From NCBI GenBank assembly GCA_047974855.1, contig JBKECT010000029.1:34730-98729 (forward strand): a DNA stretch of 64,000 bases, in the 5' to 3' direction. The position numbers and the translations under genes were made by a program. The notes under the pieces were generated by a model. That model saw nothing but the letters and a program-made list of their open reading frames with translations, searched no databases and was not told the origin of the DNA. Below, one piece after another: positions 60,446 to 64,000 of this stretch. Source of the DNA: CAYNRG01 sp047974855. GTDB taxonomy: Bacteria > Bacillota_I > Bacilli_A > Erysipelotrichales > Erysipelotrichaceae. How positions within the stretch are numbered: the stretch's first letter is position 1; the number at the start of each line of letters is the position of its first letter.

Positions 60446-61119
60446 CTTCTTCTCCTCTCATAGACACACGCAGAAGCAAAAATTGCGATGCCAAGTGCAA
60501 AACTAATTACAATCCTAAATACAAGATCAAAGAAAAACTGACTAGGTACCATTTTAATGAGAATGTCTGTGGCAGGGTTTAAAAGAAATAAATCATTCGT
60601 GAAAAAAATATAGTGAAATTGAAGCCAAAAGGAATTAAAATCAACTACTGCATATAGTCCAATTAAAAATAAAATAGAAAAAGTTGCCAATAAAGCCTTC
60701 GAAGCCATATCAAAAAAACTTCTTGCTGCTTCTCTCCTATTTAAAGCTATCCCAATCACCAATAATATCATCCCCAGGATTCCGCTCACCCACTTGACTT
60801 GCATTGCATTTAAATACAGCACTCTTACATCAATCATATGCAGCTTTTCTTTTTCATTAAATACTTCCGTTTCAATTCCATCAATTGTCGCCACAACATT
60901 CAAGTCATCTCTCTTTGCTTGAATATAGTCCAAAAGAGTTGTAGTTGCTTTGTCTAAATCATCCTGACTCATCCCAATTTCTTCTGCTGTATTGAGCTTT
61001 ACGTATTCCTTTTTAAAAAAAGTGGGATTAAAGCTATTTAAATCAATACACATTAAGAAAAATGCAACTAGAAAACAAACTGTTGCAAAAAAGAAGCAAA
61101 ATTTAGATATCCATTTCAT
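60442..61119 (-). CDS. TIGR01906/DUF1461 family membrane protein
   Basis: A 225-residue membrane protein of a family found in Bacillota, with an N-terminal helix, an extracytoplasmic segment and three helices toward the C-terminus. The conserved text is EEIGMSQDDLDKATTTLLDYI and FNEKEKLHMIDVRVLYLNAM. Function is not known. Its start overlaps the end of rdgB by 17 bases. Confidence 0.85.
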   Translation of the reverse strand: MKWISKFCFFFATVCFLVAFFLMCIDLNSFNPTFFKKEYVKLNTAEEIGMSQDDLDKATTTLLDYIQAKRDDLNVVATIDGIETEVFNEKEKLHMIDVRVLYLNAMQVKWVSGILGMILLVIGIALNRREAARSFFDMASKALLATFSILFLIGLYAVVDFNSFWLQFHYIFFTNDLFLLNPATDILIKMVPSQFFFDLVFRIVISFALGIAIFASACVYERRRR

Positions 61120-61690
61120 GAAGATACCTCACAAGCTTAGCACAAGCTTTCCCACGATGCGATATTGAGTTTTTTTCTTTTTCACTCACATTGGCCAACG
61201 TTGTCTTAAAAGGTTCATAATAAAACAAAGGATCATAGCCAAATCCATGATTTCCAATTGCCTTGTTCGCCACTGTGCCTTCTACAATATCCTCAAAAAT
61301 AATTGTTTCTTCTCCTGGAACACTTAATGCAATAGCACAAACATAGCGGCATACACGATTTTCTTTTCCTATCATTCTTTCTAAAATCACTTGATTTTTG
61401 TAAGCATAACTTGTGTCATGTCCTAAATATCGAGCCGATAAAACACCAGGCTCTTTATTAAGAGCATCAACTTCAAATCCTGAATCATCGGCAATACAAG
61501 CAATATTAAACTTCTTCGCTATCGCCTCTGCTTTAATTTTGGCGTTATCTGAAAAAGTCTTTCCTGTCTCTTCAATATCCATTATCTCCTCTAAGTCATT
61601 CAAACTTTTAACAACATATCCCAACGGTTCAAGAATCCCTTTAAATTCTTCAATTTTATGAGCATTAGTTGATGCGATAAATAATTCCAT
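61103..61690 (-). CDS. rdgB: dITP/XTP pyrophosphatase (RdgB/HAM1)
   Basis: The house-cleaning enzyme removes non-canonical purine nucleotides. The conserved opening IASTNAHKIEEF (residues 5-16), the catalytic Asp in CIADDSGFEVDAL (about 68) and the C-terminal SHRGKA are all seen. At 195 residues it is standard. The ATG overlaps the preceding radical SAM gene's stop by one base. Confidence 0.95.
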   Translation of the reverse strand: MELFIASTNAHKIEEFKGILEPLGYVVKSLNDLEEIMDIEETGKTFSDNAKIKAEAIAKKFNIACIADDSGFEVDALNKEPGVLSARYLGHDTSYAYKNQVILERMIGKENRVCRYVCAIALSVPGEETIIFEDIVEGTVANKAIGNHGFGYDPLFYYEPFKTTLANVSEKEKNSISHRGKACAKLVRYLHEMDI

Positions 61691-63330
61691 TATTTCTCCT
61701 CCTGTGTAATCCAGACTCTTTTTGGGAGCTGCTGCTGTGCATTATAAATTAATACTTGCCATTGTATTTTATTCTGATTATATCCTAATTTTATCTTACC
61801 ATATTTGTAAAGTTCTTGTTCATCAAAAATTCCAAGTTTAACCCATTCCTTCTTATATCGTTTAATTTCCATTTTCGATAAATCTTCATTAAATAATGAT
61901 GGAGGAGCTTGCTTAAATCCCATATAATAGTCATTATTCAACAACGCTTGTAGCTCTTTTTCATTCATATTTGAGTGTTTCCGTAGTGATTGATAGAGCA
62001 TCAAAAACATATCTTTTACTTGAACTTGCCCTTTAAAATTTAAAATCGCTGATCCTACATCTTCAAAAACATCAACGATACTAATCCCCTGTTGAAAGCA
62101 AAATAATAATGTCTCTCTAGCACGTTGACTATTATATAGTTTCTCTACCCCTTGGTAAATTTTTTCAATTTTTCCCACATCTTCTGTTGTCATCCAAGGT
62201 GTCTTCTCGATCGTATATGGTGCTTTATAATTATAGACCAGTCCTAAGGTTTCAGCTTGTTCTCTAAGCGGTGTTCCCTTCAATAATTTTAATAATCCTA
62301 CTTGAATTTCTTCTGCCTTTAAAGAAAACAATTCTGTAAAAGAGGCTTTAAATGACTTTAAATCCTCATAAGGCAACCCACCAATTAAATCAACGTGCAA
62401 CAAACATCCCACTTCTACTAGGCGTTGAATGTTTGTTTTCAATTTTTCTTTGCTTTGAATTCTTCTTACATTTTTCAAGGAATCTTTATTAAACGTTTGA
62501 ACTCCCACCTCAAACCTGAATCGCTCTTTTGAACTTTGAGCAAAAAAAGATAAAAGATTTTCACTTAATGAATCTATGACAATCTCAAATTGAAAACTAA
62601 AGTCAACCTTTAGTTCCTCAATTAGCTTTGCTATGTTTAACGCACGTTCGCTATCCACATTAAACGTTCTGTCCAAAAACTTAACTTGCTTACAAAATCC
62701 AGGTGTTAGCTGTTGCAATTGTTTTCTAATATATTTTTCTGAAAATAGTCTGACTTGGTTATCCATCGATGATAAGCAGTAACTACATTGATAAGGACAC
62801 CCACGGCTAGTTTCAAAGTAAAGGTATCGATGCTGGCGATGATAATCGTCGATACTTAAATAATAAGGGCTTTCTAACTGTTCCAACCAAGCCACATCAA
62901 CTTTTGCATAATGCGTAGCCGATACTTCTTTTTTTGAAACATATCCATCAATGTTGGACTCTCCACGACATGCTTGCCAAAATACCTTTTCACCTTCTCC
63001 TCTTAAGATTGCTTCAATCGGATACTCAAGCCACTCCTCAACATCAAAAGACACCTCAGGTCCTCCAAGTATAATTTTCAGCTTCGGCATTTTTTCATGC
63101 AGGTGTTGAATAAGCACCTTTGTTTCTTCACAATTCCAAATATAAACCGATATCCCCACAATATCTGGATTTGCTTTTTCAATTTCACCAGCAACATGAA
63201 TCAAATCATCTTTGATTGTGTATTCTTTAATTTCCACATCAAAAGACTTGTCTCTGGCGACATACAACCACCTCAAGGCTAGATTAGTGTGAATATACTT
63301 TGCATTTAATGTTGTTAGTACGACTTTCAT
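61690..63330 (-). CDS. B12-binding-domain radical SAM protein (DUF4080 type)
   Basis: A 546-residue radical SAM enzyme. The N-terminal cobalamin-binding-like Rossmann domain is at about 1-130, with VGISVYIWNCEE near 57 and GGPEVSFDVEEW near 100. The 4Fe-4S motif is RGCPYQCSYC (about 177-186). The C-terminal DUF4080 half follows. Such class B enzymes often methylate unreactive carbons, but the substrate is unknown. It heads radical SAM-rdgB-TIGR01906-trmL with overlapping ends. Confidence 0.87.
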   Translation of the reverse strand: MKVVLTTLNAKYIHTNLALRWLYVARDKSFDVEIKEYTIKDDLIHVAGEIEKANPDIVGISVYIWNCEETKVLIQHLHEKMPKLKIILGGPEVSFDVEEWLEYPIEAILRGEGEKVFWQACRGESNIDGYVSKKEVSATHYAKVDVAWLEQLESPYYLSIDDYHRQHRYLYFETSRGCPYQCSYCLSSMDNQVRLFSEKYIRKQLQQLTPGFCKQVKFLDRTFNVDSERALNIAKLIEELKVDFSFQFEIVIDSLSENLLSFFAQSSKERFRFEVGVQTFNKDSLKNVRRIQSKEKLKTNIQRLVEVGCLLHVDLIGGLPYEDLKSFKASFTELFSLKAEEIQVGLLKLLKGTPLREQAETLGLVYNYKAPYTIEKTPWMTTEDVGKIEKIYQGVEKLYNSQRARETLLFCFQQGISIVDVFEDVGSAILNFKGQVQVKDMFLMLYQSLRKHSNMNEKELQALLNNDYYMGFKQAPPSLFNEDLSKMEIKRYKKEWVKLGIFDEQELYKYGKIKLGYNQNKIQWQVLIYNAQQQLPKRVWITQEEK

Positions 63331-63370
63331 AAACTCTCCAATTTCTATTTCATTATATAGCTTACAGTTC

Positions 63371-63478
63371 TTAATCTTTTAAATCATAACCAATAGATTT
63401 TTTAATCTCATAAGTCTTCCAATTTTTTACCTTTATGCTCCACCACTCCTTTGTGCGCATACGCTCCTTTTCTTTCAT
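63371..63478 (-). CDS. Possible small basic peptide (35 residues) after the EsaB-like gene
   Basis: ATG 63478 follows 2 bases after the EsaB-like stop, and the frame runs 35 codons to TAA 63371. The peptide is basic with several Trp (KEWWSIKVKNWKTYE). There is no strong ribosome site for the first ATG; a second ATG lies 3 bases from AAGGAG. It could be a remnant, a real small gene, or chance. No family is recognised. Confidence 0.25.
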   Translation of the reverse strand: MKEKERMRTKEWWSIKVKNWKTYEIKKSIGYDLKD

Positions 63479-63480
63479 CC

Positions 63481-63705
63481 TTAAACCAAGATGATGACAT
63501 CCCCATTGCGGACGTTCCCATCTTTTAATGTTTCTCGCTGGGTCAATACTTTCCCACTTCGCTTTATTTTGACTAAAATGTTCTCAATGCTGGTGAGTGT
63601 TAAATTTAATCCCTTTAATACCTCAAGAATCATCTCATTTATTCTCATGTTTTCATTCACCGAAATGTCCACGCTGATTCCATAATGATTTACTAACTCT
63701 TCCAT
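63481..63705 (-). CDS. EsaB/YukD-like ubiquitin-fold protein
   Basis: A 74-residue protein matching the ubiquitin-like YukD/EsaB family, a cytosolic component of type VIIb secretion systems. The predicted beta-grasp pattern (ISVDISVNENMRINEMILEVL, then the TLKDGNVRNGDVIILV end) is typical. The ATG is supported by GGGAGGG, and the longer frame from 63738 is not used. It follows the WXG100 gene after a terminator-like stem. No essB, essC or essA is seen downstream in this window. Confidence 0.82.
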   Translation of the reverse strand: MEELVNHYGISVDISVNENMRINEMILEVLKGLNLTLTSIENILVKIKRSGKVLTQRETLKDGNVRNGDVIILV

Positions 63706-63725
63706 ACACCCTCCCAATGATAAAT

Positions 63726-63758
63726 AAAAGGCAATCACATTGCTGCAATTGCCTTTTT
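63726..63758 (-). terminator. Terminator-like stem between WXG100 and EsaB-like genes
   Basis: AAAAGGCAAT (63726-63735) pairs with ATTGCCTTTT (63748-63757), with an 12-base loop and a T-rich tail on the minus strand. It could allow more WXG100 protein to be made than EsaB. Confidence 0.65.
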
Positions 63759-63767
63759 CAAATTATG

Positions 63768-64000
63768 TTACAACCCTAATTTGCTAGCGATTGCTTGATC
63801 TTGGTCTTGCATTGTCGTTGCAATTGTGGTTAACTGTCCGCCTATAGTATTTAGTAGCTCTCCTAGTGCTTTTACACTCGGCTCGATTTCTCTATATTGT
63901 TCTTCAAAGGCTGCTGATGCATCCCCTTCCCACGTTTCTCTTAAGGTGGTGATCATTGTATCTAAGCGTGATACCATAGCTTCTACTTCACTTGATTCTG
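63768..64000 (-). CDS. WXG100 family type VII secretion substrate (5' end outside window)
   Basis: The gene extends past the window edge, since the frame stays open through the ATG at 63977 with VEA before it and several Ser/Glu codons upstream. The visible part has the WXG motif as TWEGDA, followed by FEEQY and a second amphipathic helix, as in EsxA/EsaB-linked small secreted proteins. The ATG at 63977 is therefore internal. It and the EsaB-like gene are the edge of a type VIIb-like locus. Neighbours outside the window would show whether the ATPase EssC is present. Confidence 0.85.
   Translation of the reverse strand, partial: ESSEVEAMVSRLDTMITTLRETWEGDASAAFEEQYREIEPSVKALGELLNTIGGQLTTIATTMQDQDQAIASKLGL

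Overview
The window is a 64 kb stretch of low-GC Bacillota chromosome. Housekeeping gene order resembles Bacillus: mnmA-recD2-alaS-ireB-ruvX-DUF1292-mltG-udk-greA, smc-ftsY-ylxM, rimP-nusA-ylxR-ylxQ-infB-rbfA, comEA-comEC-holA and xerD-deoB. TGA is used as a stop, and mltG and a cvpA-mutS2-uvrC block are present, so this is a walled bacterium using the standard code. The short SMC, the NusA with a long charged tail, the single-chain serine dehydratase and the absence of visible sporulation genes fit an Erysipelotrichia-like lineage, but no genus can be named from sequence alone.

Layout. 1-3654 (+): the end of recN, then dinB, xerD and deoB (DNA repair, recombination, pentose phosphate). 3733-8577 (-): the rimP-to-rbfA translation/transcription operon behind a good promoter and a leader hairpin. 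8868-8944: tRNA-Arg(UCU). 8984-15670: a phosphoesterase, a small membrane protein, a degenerate VanY-like protein and cvpA-mutS2-uvrC. 15758-19395: rnhC facing comEB, a rhomboid protease, rluD and lspA. 19448-26000: a heterodimeric ABC exporter with an orphan partner gene, a TSCPD protein and the KtrAB potassium system. 26225-32085: DEAD-box helicase, rubrerythrin, mrp (with a guanine riboswitch in front of it), HU, nrnA and ackA. 32099-36319: ylxM, ftsY and smc. 36419-43172: U32/RlhA-like protein, serine dehydratase, holA, comEC and comEA. 43216-52735: greA back to mnmA, with an alanine T-box. 53347-55935 (+): an APC permease and trpS with a tryptophan T-box. 55981-63330: PepSY lipoprotein, YitT, rmuC, a ComK-like regulator, a RidA with a Cys-rich tail, a 53-residue membrane protein, trmL, a TIGR01906 protein, rdgB and a B12-type radical SAM protein. 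63481-64000: an EsaB/YukD-like protein and a WXG100 protein, the edge of a possible type VII secretion locus that lies mostly outside the window.

Themes. Natural competence is represented by comEA, comEC, comEB and a ComK homologue. RNA control includes two T-boxes, a textbook guanine aptamer with a T-run in front of an Fe-S carrier ATPase, and intrinsic terminators inside operons. Many promoters are extended -10 types (TGnTATAAT) lying only a few bases before the ribosome binding site. Most genes are on the minus strand, which is therefore probably the leading-strand direction here. I found no insertion sequence, prophage or CRISPR array.
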